DNA of 60,667 nt from contig NZ_MPDM01000010.1 of the NCBI RefSeq assembly GCF_001936115.1, positions 1-60,667 of the forward strand, read 5' to 3'. The position numbers and the translations under genes were made by a program. Below the pieces are notes generated by a model, which was not told where the DNA came from, made no database searches, and saw nothing but the letters and a program-made list of their open reading frames with translations. Shown in pieces: positions 14,124 through 22,711 of this stretch. Numbering within the stretch: position 1 is the first letter of the stretch; every line of letters begins with the position of its first letter. Source of the DNA: Boudabousia marimammalium. Its GTDB lineage: Bacteria; Actinomycetota; Actinomycetes; Actinomycetales; Actinomycetaceae.

Positions 14124-14167
14124 AAATAAATCTGGCGCCTCCCAAGCGGGAGGCGCCAGATTTATTT
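14124..14167. terminator. Terminator of rpoBC
   Basis: Perfect 20-base arms (14124-14143 and 14148-14167) with loop AAGC and an AT-rich outer stem that gives T-runs on both strands. It can stop rpoBC from the left and the minus-strand island from the right. Confidence 0.92.
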
Positions 14168-14256
14168 ATCAAGCAGGGACAAAAACTTGCGGGTAGGTTT
14201 CCACAATCCCGCACAGAAAGTAGCGAATTGCTCGACTACTCGCAAGTGGCTATTGC

Positions 14257-14511
14257 CTACTTTAGGAGGCGACTGGTCACCAGCGTTGAGGCCGCACTTA
14301 ACGCAATGAACAGTGCGACGGTAGCCCCAAGATTGTGAGAGACCGGGCTGTAGAAAGGAATCGTGAAAGCCAGTAGGGCGGAGGAGAAAAGAAAAGACAA
14401 ATCGCGTTCTTGCCTGTCATTCCTTTGGAGGGTGTCGCAGATTCGAGCGAATTGTACTCCCACAAAAACTGCCCCGGCGAGATTTGCAATGATGCTGATT
14501 AAGAAGTACAT
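14257..14511 (-). CDS. Small membrane protein of unknown function
   Basis: 84-residue protein with three hydrophobic segments (about residues 2-20, 40-54 and 60-79) and a charged loop between the first two (RNDRQERD). The ATG at 14511 is preceded by GGGAG seven bases upstream, a clear ribosome binding site. The gene overlaps the end of an upstream 40-residue peptide gene by 13 bases, so the two are probably cotranslated. The region is more AT-rich than its neighbours. Small multi-pass proteins next to cationic peptides are often immunity or export helpers; that role is inference. I recognise no family. Confidence 0.6.
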   Translation of the reverse strand: MYFLISIIANLAGAVFVGVQFARICDTLQRNDRQERDLSFLFSSALLAFTIPFYSPVSHNLGATVALFIALSAASTLVTSRLLK

Positions 14512-14621
14512 AATTTAGCTCCCTCGAATAAGTGAATAGCAATTGCAGCGTTTTTAGCGCCGCCTGCCTTACGCACCGCAGCCGCAATTCCAATGATTGA
14601 TTTCCAGATATTATCTCGCAT
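14499..14621 (-). CDS. Short cationic peptide (40 residues), candidate bacteriocin, toxin or signal
   Basis: An ATG at 14621 with AGAAGGG seven bases upstream opens a 40-codon frame ending in TAA at 14499-14501. The peptide starts MRDNIWKSIIGIAAAVRKAG. It then has a second Gly, an Ala/Ile-rich stretch and an end with one Cys (EGAKLCTS). It has six Lys/Arg plus one His against two acidic residues, and can form an amphipathic helix. It overlaps the membrane-protein gene by 13 bases. A Gly-Gly pair at 20-21 could be a processing site, but the part before it is basic, unlike usual double-glycine leaders. A leaderless antimicrobial, a membrane toxin or a simple small membrane protein are all possible. 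No family is recognised. Confidence 0.5.
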   Translation of the reverse strand: MRDNIWKSIIGIAAAVRKAGGAKNAAIAIHLFEGAKLCTS

Positions 14622-14659
14622 GCAACTGCCCTTCTGGTAATCCAGTAAATCAGAGAGTA

Positions 14660-14677
14660 TTACCCTTCATCGGGTAA
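14660..14677. repeat. Inverted repeat upstream of the peptide gene
   Basis: TTACCC (14660-14665) and GGGTAA (14672-14677) are perfect arms with a 6-base centre, 38 bases before the peptide start. On the minus strand a consensus-like TTGACA (14690-14695) lies just upstream, overlapping the stop codon of the preceding frame, but no convincing -10 box is at the right distance. It could be an operator or a hairpin in the mRNA. Confidence 0.3.
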
Positions 14678-14691
14678 ATTGATACGAGTTG

Positions 14692-15165
14692 TCAATTCCC
14701 GCTTATGCGGGTATGCAATATTTCTGCAAATATGGCGTTGCGTTTGGGTAGTCGCTCCAACAGTTTCGTCATTTCAACCATGAAATCAAGAATGTTGCAT
14801 TGACAGCGTTGAGTGTCGCATAGTTGTCTGACTTTGTCAAGGACTTTGTTATTTGTGGCAATTGTATATTTCACTAGAGTGATGGGAAACGAACAATCCC
14901 GATTTATAAGCCTGTTAAAGACCATGCGTAATGGGTGGCTGTGATCAGTCAATTGTGCTAGAACGTGAGTGTAAAGCAAAGGAAGTGGTGAAACTAGGAC
15001 GGGGGAGTGCCTGAAGCTGACAAGGAGCAGGGCATTAAACTGTCTCCGCATTCGAGTGGCTGCTGTTGGCGATTTTGGGTATCGCAGGTGCGAGGATGAG
15101 CAGTTAGCGAATATGCGCGGAACGGTTAAGTTTACGGAAAGCAGTTGCGCTATCTGGTTAAGCAT
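14692..15165 (-). CDS. Unrecognised protein upstream of the peptide gene
   Basis: A frame of 157 residues from the ATG at 15165 (170 from a TTG at 15204) ends 70 bases before the peptide gene, on the same strand. A good promoter (TTAGCA, 16 bases, TATAAT at 15212-15185) ends just before the ATG, which favours the ATG with a very short leader; no clear ribosome binding site is seen. The product is basic, mixes hydrophobic and charged segments, has four cysteines (DTQRCQCNILDF near the C terminus) and no obvious motif. A regulator of the downstream genes is conceivable but unsupported. It may also be a chance frame in AT-rich DNA. Confidence 0.35.
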   Translation of the reverse strand: MLNQIAQLLSVNLTVPRIFANCSSSHLRYPKSPTAATRMRRQFNALLLVSFRHSPVLVSPLPLLYTHVLAQLTDHSHPLRMVFNRLINRDCSFPITLVKYTIATNNKVLDKVRQLCDTQRCQCNILDFMVEMTKLLERLPKRNAIFAEILHTRISGN

Positions 15166-15184
15166 GCTGGCCGAAATAGAATAT

Positions 15185-15212
15185 ATTATATGCGCTTCAC
15201 CCAACCTGCTAA
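15185..15212 (-). promoter_or_regulatory. Promoter of the small island
   Basis: On the minus strand TTAGCA (15212-15207), a 16-base spacer and a consensus TATAAT (15190-15185) point leftward into the island. The expected transcript start is near 15178, about 13 bases before the ATG at 15165. Confidence 0.5.
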
Positions 15213-15273
15213 CTTGTCCCTAACCCCAGCTAGGCCATGGTGCAAGAGCCTTCTGAAGGTATCAAGCAGATAA

Positions 15274-16326
15274 CTATTTAGCTTCGATCGCCGCAGCCAT
15301 TCGTTCAATTTCTTCGGTCGGACCACTAAGCACGATGTACTCCAGATTCTTAGTATGGGAAACTGAGCCTACTTTGCGTCCATCTGGAGCGTGAATCCCG
15401 ATTCGTGCCCCAATATAACGGTTGTACTCGTAGCTGAGGACGCGCACATCATCCCCGCGCTCTCTGCACATTTGCACCAGATCCTCTAAAGGCACAAAAC
15501 CCTCATTGGAAAAGCTCAAAACCACGACTTTGGCGGAGACGGATTTAATTACTTCCGCCAAAGCTGCCGGCATCTCGCGTTTACGGTTGAAAACAGATTT
15601 GGTTTCTTCATCCCGTGAATCTATCCGTTTGCAGGCAACTCCGTAGTATTCTGGTGCATCCCAGCGGACCAATGTTTCCCAAATATGATAGTTCGTGTAG
15701 TAGCGGTGCTGATTATAGGGCGGGTCCAGATAGGCTAAATCAACTGGCGCAAGGTTTTGCGCAACCTGCAGGGCGTCACCACGGATTGCCCGACCGGTCC
15801 CCGGGGTCAACTCAGGTACCTTCAAAGTCAGAGGCCGCTTAGCTCGGGCTGCCCATTTTTTCAAAAAGGCCATATGGACGCCCACCGTTGAATCTACCGC
15901 GTCCGCTGCTTCCATCAGTGAAGTCAGCAGAATCGGTCGCATCCAAGAATCTGCGTACAAGTCATCAATGCCGTCACGGATAGCGTCAATCATCATGCCG
16001 TTTTGTGGCTGAAAATAGCGGGCTTTCTCGCAAAATACTTCCGTCACATAGCCGCGTTTTGGGGGTAGGGCTGAGAGGGCGTCGAGGGCGTCCTGAATCT
16101 CATCGGTATCAACAGCCTGAGCGTCTGTCTCCACGTAGCATTGCGCCAGGACCTCAGAATAGGAGGCAATATCGACCGCAGTGGTGTGGGCTCCCTGCCG
16201 GCAAAACTCTTGGGCGACCCGGGTGGTGCCGGTAAAGAGGTCGAGGGCGGTAGCGGGCTGTTGCGCGGCGCAGAGTTTCCCCAAGACGGGGATCAGTAGC
16301 CGCTTCGAGCCCAGATACTTGATCAT
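15274..16326 (-). CDS. DNA adenine methylase, D12 class (orphan)
   Basis: N6-adenine DNA methyltransferase of the D12 (Dam/FokI-type) class, 350 residues. The start MIKYLGSKRLL is the family N terminus; its ATG at 16326 has GGAGGAG upstream, so the open frame to 16434 is not used. Motifs seen are the S-adenosylmethionine loop ALDLFTGTTRVAQEF (about 27-41) and the catalytic DPPYNQHRYYTNY (near residue 200). It transfers a methyl group to adenine in a specific DNA site. No restriction endonuclease is adjacent, so a solitary regulatory or protective role is likely. It is divergent from pepN with 106 bases between starts. Confidence 0.85.
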   Translation of the reverse strand: MIKYLGSKRLLIPVLGKLCAAQQPATALDLFTGTTRVAQEFCRQGAHTTAVDIASYSEVLAQCYVETDAQAVDTDEIQDALDALSALPPKRGYVTEVFCEKARYFQPQNGMMIDAIRDGIDDLYADSWMRPILLTSLMEAADAVDSTVGVHMAFLKKWAARAKRPLTLKVPELTPGTGRAIRGDALQVAQNLAPVDLAYLDPPYNQHRYYTNYHIWETLVRWDAPEYYGVACKRIDSRDEETKSVFNRKREMPAALAEVIKSVSAKVVVLSFSNEGFVPLEDLVQMCRERGDDVRVLSYEYNRYIGARIGIHAPDGRKVGSVSHTKNLEYIVLSGPTEEIERMAAAIEAK

Positions 16327-16432
16327 CGTTTTTCTCCTCCAAACGTTCCTATTATGTCCTATAACCGGAAAATGTGCCGCCGCCGTGCGAAGATAGAAAC
16401 GAAGAAATCCACAACAAGATGAAAGGTCACGC

Positions 16433-18991
16433 ATGCCTGGACAGAATTTGACTCGGGAAGAGGCCCTCCGCCGTTCCGACTTGGTGAAGGTAAATAACTA
16501 TCGGGTTGATTTAGATTTAACTCAGGGCGATAAGACTTTCCGCTCGCGTACAGTTATTGATTTTGACGGCAGCGCGGGTGCTGAAGTGTTCCTTGATCTA
16601 ATCGCCGATCAGGTGCATTCTGTCAACTTGAATGGCGAAGAACTTGACCCGGCTACGGTTTACGCAGACTCCCGGATTGCGCTGGCGAATCTCGCTGAAA
16701 GCAACACCGTGACCGTTGAGGCTGACTGCCTCTACATGCACACCGGTGAAGGCCTGCACCGTTTCGTTGACCCGGTTGATGGTGAAGCCTACACCTACTC
16801 TCAGTTTGAAGTGCCTGACGCCCGCCGCGTCTACGCGACCTTTGAGCAGCCGAACCTGAAAGCGACCTACACGTTTACTGTCACCACGCCGAAGCATTGG
16901 ACGGTTTTCTCTAACTCTCCGACGCCCCAGCCGCGTATCGAAGGGGAGAAAGCCGTCTTTGAGTTCTCAGAAACTGAGAAGATTTCCACCTATCTGACTG
17001 CTATTGTGGCCGGTCCTTATGTGGGGCGGACGGGTGAGCTGACTAGCGCTGATGGGCGCATCATCCCCCTCGGCGTGTACTGCCGTCAGTCGCTGGAGGA
17101 GCACCTGGACGCGGAAGAAATCATGGATATTACCCGCGCCGGTTTCCAATTCTTTGAAAACGAGTACGGTCACACCTACCCCTTCCGTAAGTACGATCAG
17201 ATTTTCGTTCCTGAATACAATGCGGGCGCCATGGAGAACGCCGGTTGCGTTACTTTCCGTGATGAGTACCTGTTCCGTGTCACCCCTACTGAAGCTGCAG
17301 TTGAGGGCCGCGCCAACACGATCTTGCATGAGCTAGCCCACATGTGGTTCGGTGACCTGGTTACCATGAAGTGGTGGAATGATCTGTGGCTGAACGAATC
17401 CTTCGCAGAGTACATGTCCCACCTCGCCCTCGCCGAGGGGACCCGCTGGACTGACGCCTGGACCGGTTTCATGCTGCGCAAGGTCTGGGGCATGACCCAG
17501 GATCAGCTGCCCTCCACCCACCCGATTGTGGCAGAAATCCGTGACCTCGCTGACGTGGAAGTAAACTTCGACGGCATCACCTACGCGAAGGGTGCCGCCG
17601 TGCTCCGCCAGCTGGCCTCCTATGTGGGACGCGACGCCTTCCGGGAAGGCTTGCGGGCATACTTCAAGGAGCACGCCTGGTCTAACACTGAGCTGGTGAA
17701 CTTGCTGGACAAGCTGGAAGCCGCCTCCGGCCGTGACCTCTCCGAATGGTCAAAGGTTTGGCTCCAAGAAGCCGGCATCAACTTGATGCGCCCCGAAATC
17801 AAGACCGATGCAGACGGTAAACTCACCTCCGTTGAGGTCATCCAGGAATCCTTCAACGCCGGCGCCTCCCTACGTCCGCACCGCATGGCCGTGGCCGGCT
17901 ACAGCCTCAACGCTGCCGGCACCGAGATGGAGCGCGTCCTCTTCAGTGAGCTGGACGTCACCGGCGAACGCACCAGCGTGGACGCCTTCGTGGGGGAAAA
18001 GCGTCCCGACGTTCTGTTGTTGAACGAGGGCGATTTGACGTACTCCAAACTGCGCCTAGATGAGCAGTCACTAGCTGCCGCCCGTGAGCAGATTGACAAG
18101 TTCACTGATCCGCTCATCCGTGGCGTCCTGATGACCGCGGCATGGGATATGGTCCGTGATGGTGAGTGGGCTGCCGCTGATTTTGTGAAACTGGCTTTGC
18201 GTGAACTGCCGGTAGAAACCAACTCCACCCTGATGGCTCTGGTGCTCCGGCAACTAGGTCAGGCACTACACCAGTATGTGCCGCACGCTTTGCGCCGTGA
18301 CCTGATGTCTGAGGCTGCCGCTGCGCTCATCAAACTAGCTGAAAGCACTGAGCCCGGTTCAGACGCGCAGCTGCAGTTTGCCCGTGCCGCAGTCGTGTAC
18401 GCCACCAGCCCAGAGCAGATTGAATGGGTGAAGGGCGTGCGCGCCGGCACCGTGGAAGTGCCCGGCCTGGATGTGGATATTGAACTCAAGTGGTCCATGT
18501 TGCACACGCTGGTTGCTGAGGGCGCCCTCGGCGAAACTGAAATCATTGAAATGGAGAAACTGGACCCCACCCTGACCGGTGCGCAGCGTGCCGCGGGATG
18601 CCGCGCCGCCGTACCCAGCAAGGCAGTCAAGCAGGAAGTTTTCACCGCCTGCATGAATGACCAGTCCCTGGCCAATGACACCCGGATCAACATGATGCGG
18701 GGCCTGTGGAGCCAAGCTGCGTTGCAGCCGGAGCTGTACACCGAACTTGTGGAGCAGTACTTCGCTGAGGTGGAAGCCATGTGGAAGGCCAATACGCACC
18801 ACACCGCTGAAACAATTGCAATCATGCTGTTCCCCTCCGCTTTGGCCGGGGATGCGGCGGCCGCTCCGGAGCAGGCCGCGAAGCACTGGCTGGAAGATCA
18901 CCAAGGCGCTGATACCTCAGCTGCCCTGATTCGCCTCATGCGGGAGCGCTTGGATGAGACCGAGCGCGCTATCCGCTGCCAGCTAGTCTGA
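16433..18991 (+). CDS. pepN: Aminopeptidase N (M1 family metallopeptidase)
   Basis: Cytoplasmic zinc aminopeptidase that removes N-terminal residues from peptides. The 852 residues match the actinobacterial PepN length. The M1 signatures are complete: the exopeptidase motif GAMENAG near residue 264, the zinc motif HELAH at 299-303 and the third ligand Glu in NESFAEY near 322. The C-terminal helical domain (about 550-852) is of the ERAP1-like type. The ATG at 16433 is preceded by GAAAGG. It is monocistronic by position, with an imperfect hairpin at 19013-19062 after it. Confidence 0.95.
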   Translation: MPGQNLTREEALRRSDLVKVNNYRVDLDLTQGDKTFRSRTVIDFDGSAGAEVFLDLIADQVHSVNLNGEELDPATVYADSRIALANLAESNTVTVEADCLYMHTGEGLHRFVDPVDGEAYTYSQFEVPDARRVYATFEQPNLKATYTFTVTTPKHWTVFSNSPTPQPRIEGEKAVFEFSETEKISTYLTAIVAGPYVGRTGELTSADGRIIPLGVYCRQSLEEHLDAEEIMDITRAGFQFFENEYGHTYPFRKYDQIFVPEYNAGAMENAGCVTFRDEYLFRVTPTEAAVEGRANTILHELAHMWFGDLVTMKWWNDLWLNESFAEYMSHLALAEGTRWTDAWTGFMLRKVWGMTQDQLPSTHPIVAEIRDLADVEVNFDGITYAKGAAVLRQLASYVGRDAFREGLRAYFKEHAWSNTELVNLLDKLEAASGRDLSEWSKVWLQEAGINLMRPEIKTDADGKLTSVEVIQESFNAGASLRPHRMAVAGYSLNAAGTEMERVLFSELDVTGERTSVDAFVGEKRPDVLLLNEGDLTYSKLRLDEQSLAAAREQIDKFTDPLIRGVLMTAAWDMVRDGEWAAADFVKLALRELPVETNSTLMALVLRQLGQALHQYVPHALRRDLMSEAAAALIKLAESTEPGSDAQLQFARAAVVYATSPEQIEWVKGVRAGTVEVPGLDVDIELKWSMLHTLVAEGALGETEIIEMEKLDPTLTGAQRAAGCRAAVPSKAVKQEVFTACMNDQSLANDTRINMMRGLWSQAALQPELYTELVEQYFAEVEAMWKANTHHTAETIAIMLFPSALAGDAAAAPEQAAKHWLEDHQGADTSAALIRLMRERLDETERAIRCQLV

Positions 18992-19012
18992 GCAAAATAG
19001 GGTATATCATAG

Positions 19013-19062
19013 CAATCTGTCGGGGAGACTCCAGCGTATTTTGGGGTATCCCCGGCAGATTG
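19013..19062 (+). terminator. Hairpin after pepN
   Basis: Arms 19013-19026 and 19049-19062 pair over 14 bases with one G-U, around a 22-base loop. No T-run follows, so this is a weak terminator or a leader structure of the next gene, whose GTG start is 26 bases downstream. Confidence 0.45.
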
Positions 19063-19088
19063 ACTCATATTAGAGGCAAGGGGGAACG

Positions 19089-20396
19089 GTGAACGTGAGA
19101 AGAAAACGGCGTCTGCTTCGCTTAACGGCAGTAGCTGCCGCAACCATGGTGATAGCGGGCTGCGTGGCCTCCCCTGCAGTAAGTACCGATCCTTTCGCCG
19201 AACTCAACCCTTATCTGACGGCAGCCTCCCCAGAGTCTGCGACTACCCCAGAGCCGACTATTGAACCAACCCCGGACCCTGCCAGTATCGATATTCCGAT
19301 TACTATCGCAGCAACCGGAGATATGCTCTCACATCAGCCTCTCACCAATGCGGCTACCCGCCCTGATGGGAGCGTGCACATTAAAGATCGCATGTTCGGT
19401 GTGCAACCCTTTATCTCCAACGCCGACCTGGCGCTCTGTCATCTGGAGATTCCTTTCGCGAAAACCCGCGCACAGATGGATAACTATCCAGAGTTCGCGG
19501 CCCCGCCCGAATGGATTGACGATATCCGTGACCTCGGTTTTGATGGCTGCTCATCCGCCTCGAATCATCTCTGGGATAAGCGTCTGCCCGGGCTTAACAA
19601 CACCATCGATATGATGCGGCAAGCCGGCTTAGGTCAGGCTGGCACCAACAAATCCCCCGACCAGCCTCCCTATCAGCTTTATCAATTGCATCGAGAAGGT
19701 AGGGACCTTACGATTGCGCATTTGTCTCTCACCTACGGAACAAACCACGGCGTCATTCCAGAGATTCAGCGCAAGCCATGGATCGCGAATCTCGGTGATC
19801 CCGACCGTGCCATTGCGGAAGCCAAAGACGCCCGCGCCCACGGCGCAGATATCGTTATCGTCTCCATGCATCACGGCACCGAATATCGGACAGACCCGCT
19901 GCCCGGGCAACTCGAATGGGCACAAAAATTTGCGGACTCCGGGGAAATCGACCTCGTCCTCGGCCACCATGCGCACGTACCGCAACCTGTCCGCGAATAC
20001 CCGCGCCCCGGTAAACCCTCCATGTGGGTGTATTTTGGAGTGGGCAACCTCATCTCCGCGCAACGCCCCGACATGGGTGTGCTCACGCAGGTCTCGGTGA
20101 TTGCGCTACCTACCCTACACGTGAACGGTCTTGGTCAGGTAACTGCAACTGATGCCAACTGGGTACCCCTGGTATTCGATCGGCCCAGCTTTACACTCTA
20201 CAGTCTGGATGCGCTCCAGAAGTCAGCTTCCGAGGCGCAGATTCCAGCGCCTCGTTCCGCGCCCGCCACCTTAGTTGGATATGTTGATAAAGCCCGTAAG
20301 GTGCTGGGCGAGCAAGGACATGAGACTGCCCAGATCCCCACTCCTTCGGGTCCCCTCCCGGCAGTAGTTCCCCGCGACCCGCAACCAGCCAGATAA
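19089..20396 (+). CDS. CapA family lipoprotein (metallophosphatase fold)
   Basis: 435-residue exported lipoprotein: a basic N terminus, a hydrophobic stretch and a lipobox VIAGC with Cys25, then a Pro/Thr/Glu-rich linker (about 45-70). The catalytic domain has the CapA/PgsA metallophosphatase pattern: TGDMLSH (about 77), CHLEIPF, ASNHLWDKR, VSMHHGTEY and LGHHAHVPQPV. Family members act in poly-gamma-glutamate capsule synthesis or surface polymer handling. No other pgs genes are here, so the substrate is unknown. Start is GTG at 19089 with AAGGGGG upstream. The next gene starts 18 bases after its stop. Confidence 0.85.
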   Translation: MNVRRKRRLLRLTAVAAATMVIAGCVASPAVSTDPFAELNPYLTAASPESATTPEPTIEPTPDPASIDIPITIAATGDMLSHQPLTNAATRPDGSVHIKDRMFGVQPFISNADLALCHLEIPFAKTRAQMDNYPEFAAPPEWIDDIRDLGFDGCSSASNHLWDKRLPGLNNTIDMMRQAGLGQAGTNKSPDQPPYQLYQLHREGRDLTIAHLSLTYGTNHGVIPEIQRKPWIANLGDPDRAIAEAKDARAHGADIVIVSMHHGTEYRTDPLPGQLEWAQKFADSGEIDLVLGHHAHVPQPVREYPRPGKPSMWVYFGVGNLISAQRPDMGVLTQVSVIALPTLHVNGLGQVTATDANWVPLVFDRPSFTLYSLDALQKSASEAQIPAPRSAPATLVGYVDKARKVLGEQGHETAQIPTPSGPLPAVVPRDPQPAR

Positions 20397-20413
20397 CTTC
20401 AGAAAGGTGAACT

Positions 20414-22045
20414 GTGAGCGAACAGAACACGACAATTGACCAGTTAGCTAATCACTTTGTGGAGCAGCAGCTGGAGCTGATTCCAGAGCTGGGTACCTCT
20501 CTGGGAGTTGACCTGCATCAAGACAAATGGTCTGACTACTCTCCGGCTGGTGCTGAAGCTTTAGCAGACGTCGCTAAGGATACTCTGCGAGCCCTGCGCG
20601 CTCTGCCGGATCAATCAGAGGGTGACGCGGTCACGCGGGCGGCCCTAGAAGACCGCTTGGGGGTTAGCCTTGCCCTACATGAAGCGGGGGAGCCGCTGCG
20701 TAACGTCAACAATATCGACAGTCCCATCCAGGAGATTCGCGGCACTTTCGCGCTGATGCCCGCTGAAACTGAAGCGCAGCGTGCGGCTATCGCCTCCCGT
20801 CTGGGGCAGGTCGAGGCGGCTCTGCGAGGCTACCGTGAGTCACTCCAGTTGGGTCTGGAAAGGGGATTGGCACCCTCGGCCCGCGGCGTGGAATTAGCTG
20901 CGCAGCAGGCTCAGGATTTGACGAAATCTGACTCTGTTTTCGATATTTATGGGGAGCCCGCCGGGGCTACCTCGGAGCAAATCGCCTCCGCAAAGCGAGC
21001 CATGGGGGAGATCGCTGATTTCCTCCGGCAGGAGGTCGCTCCGCAGGCATCCGCCGAGGATGCGGTTGGCCGCGAACGCTATCAGCTTTTTAGTCACCAG
21101 CATGTGGGACACCGGATTGATCTGGATGAAACCTACGAATGGGGGAAAGCCGAATTGGCCCGCATCATCGCGGAGCAGGAAGCGACCGCCCGTGAGCTCT
21201 ACGGGCCGGGCGTGAGCGTCCCCGAGGCTCTCTCTCGCTTGAATGAGGATCCCGCCCGTCAACTACACGGCAAGGAAGCCTTGCGAGAATGGATGCAGGG
21301 TATAGCCGATGAGGCGATCTCTAATCTGCACGGCACCCATTTTGAGATTCCGCAGCCGGTTCGCCGCATTGAATGCTGCATTGACCCATCCGGCACGGGC
21401 GGCATCTACTACACGGGTCCTTCCGAAGATTTCACCCGCCCGGGCCGCATGTGGTGGTCTGTTCCCGAAGGTGAGGACACTTTCGTCACTTGGCAGGAAC
21501 TCACCACCGTCTATCACGAGGGCGTCCCCGGCCATCACCTGCAGATTGGGCAGCAGACTTTCGAGGCGGAACGATTGAACCGTTGGCGGCGTTCGCTCTG
21601 CTTTAACTCTGGCCACGCCGAGGGTTGGGCGCTGTATGCGGAGCGCCTGATGGCTGACATGGGCTACCTTGATGAGCCTGGCGTGCGCATGGGCATGCTG
21701 GATGGTCAGCGTTTGCGCGCCGCCCGCGTGGTCTTAGATATTGGCGTTCACCTAGGGAAGCCAAGGCTTTCTGGCGAGGGCGTTTGGGATGCGGATTATG
21801 CCTGGTCATTTATGAAGGACAATGTCGCCATGGCGGATGGTTTCCTCCGTTTTGAGGTGGACCGCTATTTGACTTGGCCGGGGCAAGCTCCCTCGTACAA
21901 AGTGGGGCAGCGCCTGTGGGAGCAGCTCCGCGATGAGTATTTGGGCCGTAAACTGGGGGATCTGAAGGATTTCCATCGGGTTGCGTTGCGTGAGGGGAGC
22001 CTGCCTATGGGAGTGCTTCGCGACGTGGTTTTGCAGAGTCTGTAG
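20414..22045 (+). CDS. DUF885 family protein, probable zinc peptidase
   Basis: 543 residues matching the bacterial DUF885 family. The key motif YHEGVPGHHLQIG (His368 of the HExxPGHH pattern) resembles a gluzincin-type metal site, and the nearby FNSGHAEGWALYAE block supplies a further Glu. It is cytoplasmic by sequence, with no signal peptide. Peptide hydrolysis is the expected activity but is family inference. GTG start at 20414 with GAAAGG upstream. It probably forms a two-gene unit with the CapA-like gene. The str-operon promoter begins 53 bases after its stop. Confidence 0.85.
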   Translation: MSEQNTTIDQLANHFVEQQLELIPELGTSLGVDLHQDKWSDYSPAGAEALADVAKDTLRALRALPDQSEGDAVTRAALEDRLGVSLALHEAGEPLRNVNNIDSPIQEIRGTFALMPAETEAQRAAIASRLGQVEAALRGYRESLQLGLERGLAPSARGVELAAQQAQDLTKSDSVFDIYGEPAGATSEQIASAKRAMGEIADFLRQEVAPQASAEDAVGRERYQLFSHQHVGHRIDLDETYEWGKAELARIIAEQEATARELYGPGVSVPEALSRLNEDPARQLHGKEALREWMQGIADEAISNLHGTHFEIPQPVRRIECCIDPSGTGGIYYTGPSEDFTRPGRMWWSVPEGEDTFVTWQELTTVYHEGVPGHHLQIGQQTFEAERLNRWRRSLCFNSGHAEGWALYAERLMADMGYLDEPGVRMGMLDGQRLRAARVVLDIGVHLGKPRLSGEGVWDADYAWSFMKDNVAMADGFLRFEVDRYLTWPGQAPSYKVGQRLWEQLRDEYLGRKLGDLKDFHRVALREGSLPMGVLRDVVLQSL

Positions 22046-22097
22046 AGATACCTGTAGGGGGGATTAAGCGGGGTGAGGTGAATAACCTTTCATCGCT

Positions 22098-22127
22098 TTG
22101 ACTTTCCCCATGATTGTGCCGTATAGT
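22098..22127 (+). promoter_or_regulatory. Promoter of the str operon
   Basis: TTGACT (22098-22103), an 18-base spacer and TATAGT (22122-22127) form a strong promoter. It would give a leader of about 200 bases before the rpsL GTG. Confidence 0.7.
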
Positions 22128-22137
22128 TGCCACTGGT

Positions 22138-22278
22138 GCCCGCTACCGTCGGGCTACCGTCTTTATGTATCTATTTGATGCATACGGGCTCCTTGCTTCT
22201 GCGGAGCTCCGGACGTTCCGGGTTTTCCCCGAGGGCGGGCCGGCCCCCTGCGGAGCAGTATGCTCGCAAGACGGGGGC
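22138..22278 (+). promoter_or_regulatory. Structured leader of rpsL
   Basis: The leader has several hairpins: GCCCG/CGGGC (22138-22142, 22150-22154), CCGGA/TCCGG (22209-22213, 22217-22221) and a nested hairpin with outer arms GCCCCC/GGGGGC (22243-22248, 22273-22278). The inner arms of the last are TGCG-AGCA/TGCTCGCA (22249-22268), with one bulged G and a 3-base loop. The 9-base word GCTACCGTC occurs twice, 11 bases apart (22142 and 22153). This suggests RNA-level control of rpsL; no known leader family was matched. Confidence 0.5.
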
Positions 22279-22336
22279 TAACGGTCGCGCATTATTGTTA
22301 AGAAAATCAGTCCGAAATCAAAAAGACGGAGATATA

Positions 22337-22711
22337 GTGCCTACTATTCAGCAGCTGGTCCGTAAGGGCCGCAGCGTGAAGCGCAACAAGGTAAGCACTC
22401 CGGCGTTGAAGGGGTCTCCCCAGCGTCGCGGTGTTTGCACTCGCGTTTACACTACTACCCCTAAGAAGCCGAACTCGGCTCTGCGTAAGGTTGCTCGTGT
22501 GCGCCTTTCCAGTGGCATCGAAGTTACCGCTTACATTCCCGGTGAAGGCCACAACCTGCAGGAGCACTCAATCGTGCTCGTTCGCGGTGGTCGTGTGAAG
22601 GACCTTCCTGGTGTTCGTTACCGTATCGTTCGCGGTTCATTGGATACCCAGGGTGTCCGTGGCCGCCAGCAGGCTCGTTCCCGCTACGGCGCTAAGAAGG
22701 AGAAGAAGTAA
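22337..22711 (+). CDS. rpsL: 30S ribosomal protein S12
   Basis: S12 sits at the decoding centre and affects accuracy. 124 residues, normal length, starting [13 protein letters not shown] at the GTG 22337. The open frame to 22127 is leader RNA. The streptomycin-related lysines are wild type in [13 protein letters not shown] and [11 protein letters not shown]. The stop overlaps the rpsG start by one base (TAATG), so translation of the two is coupled. Confidence 0.97.
   Translation: MPTIQQLVRKGRSVKRNKVSTPALKGSPQRRGVCTRVYTTTPKKPNSALRKVARVRLSSGIEVTAYIPGEGHNLQEHSIVLVRGGRVKDLPGVRYRIVRGSLDTQGVRGRQQARSRYGAKKEKK

Noticed and set aside
14298-14489. 63-codon minus-strand frame overlapping the small membrane protein
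   Set aside because: Out of frame with the 84-residue protein, which has a clear binding site; this one has none.
22127-22336. N-terminal extension of S12
   Set aside because: S12 family start is at the GTG 22337; upstream sequence lies in the leader and begins inside the -10 box.
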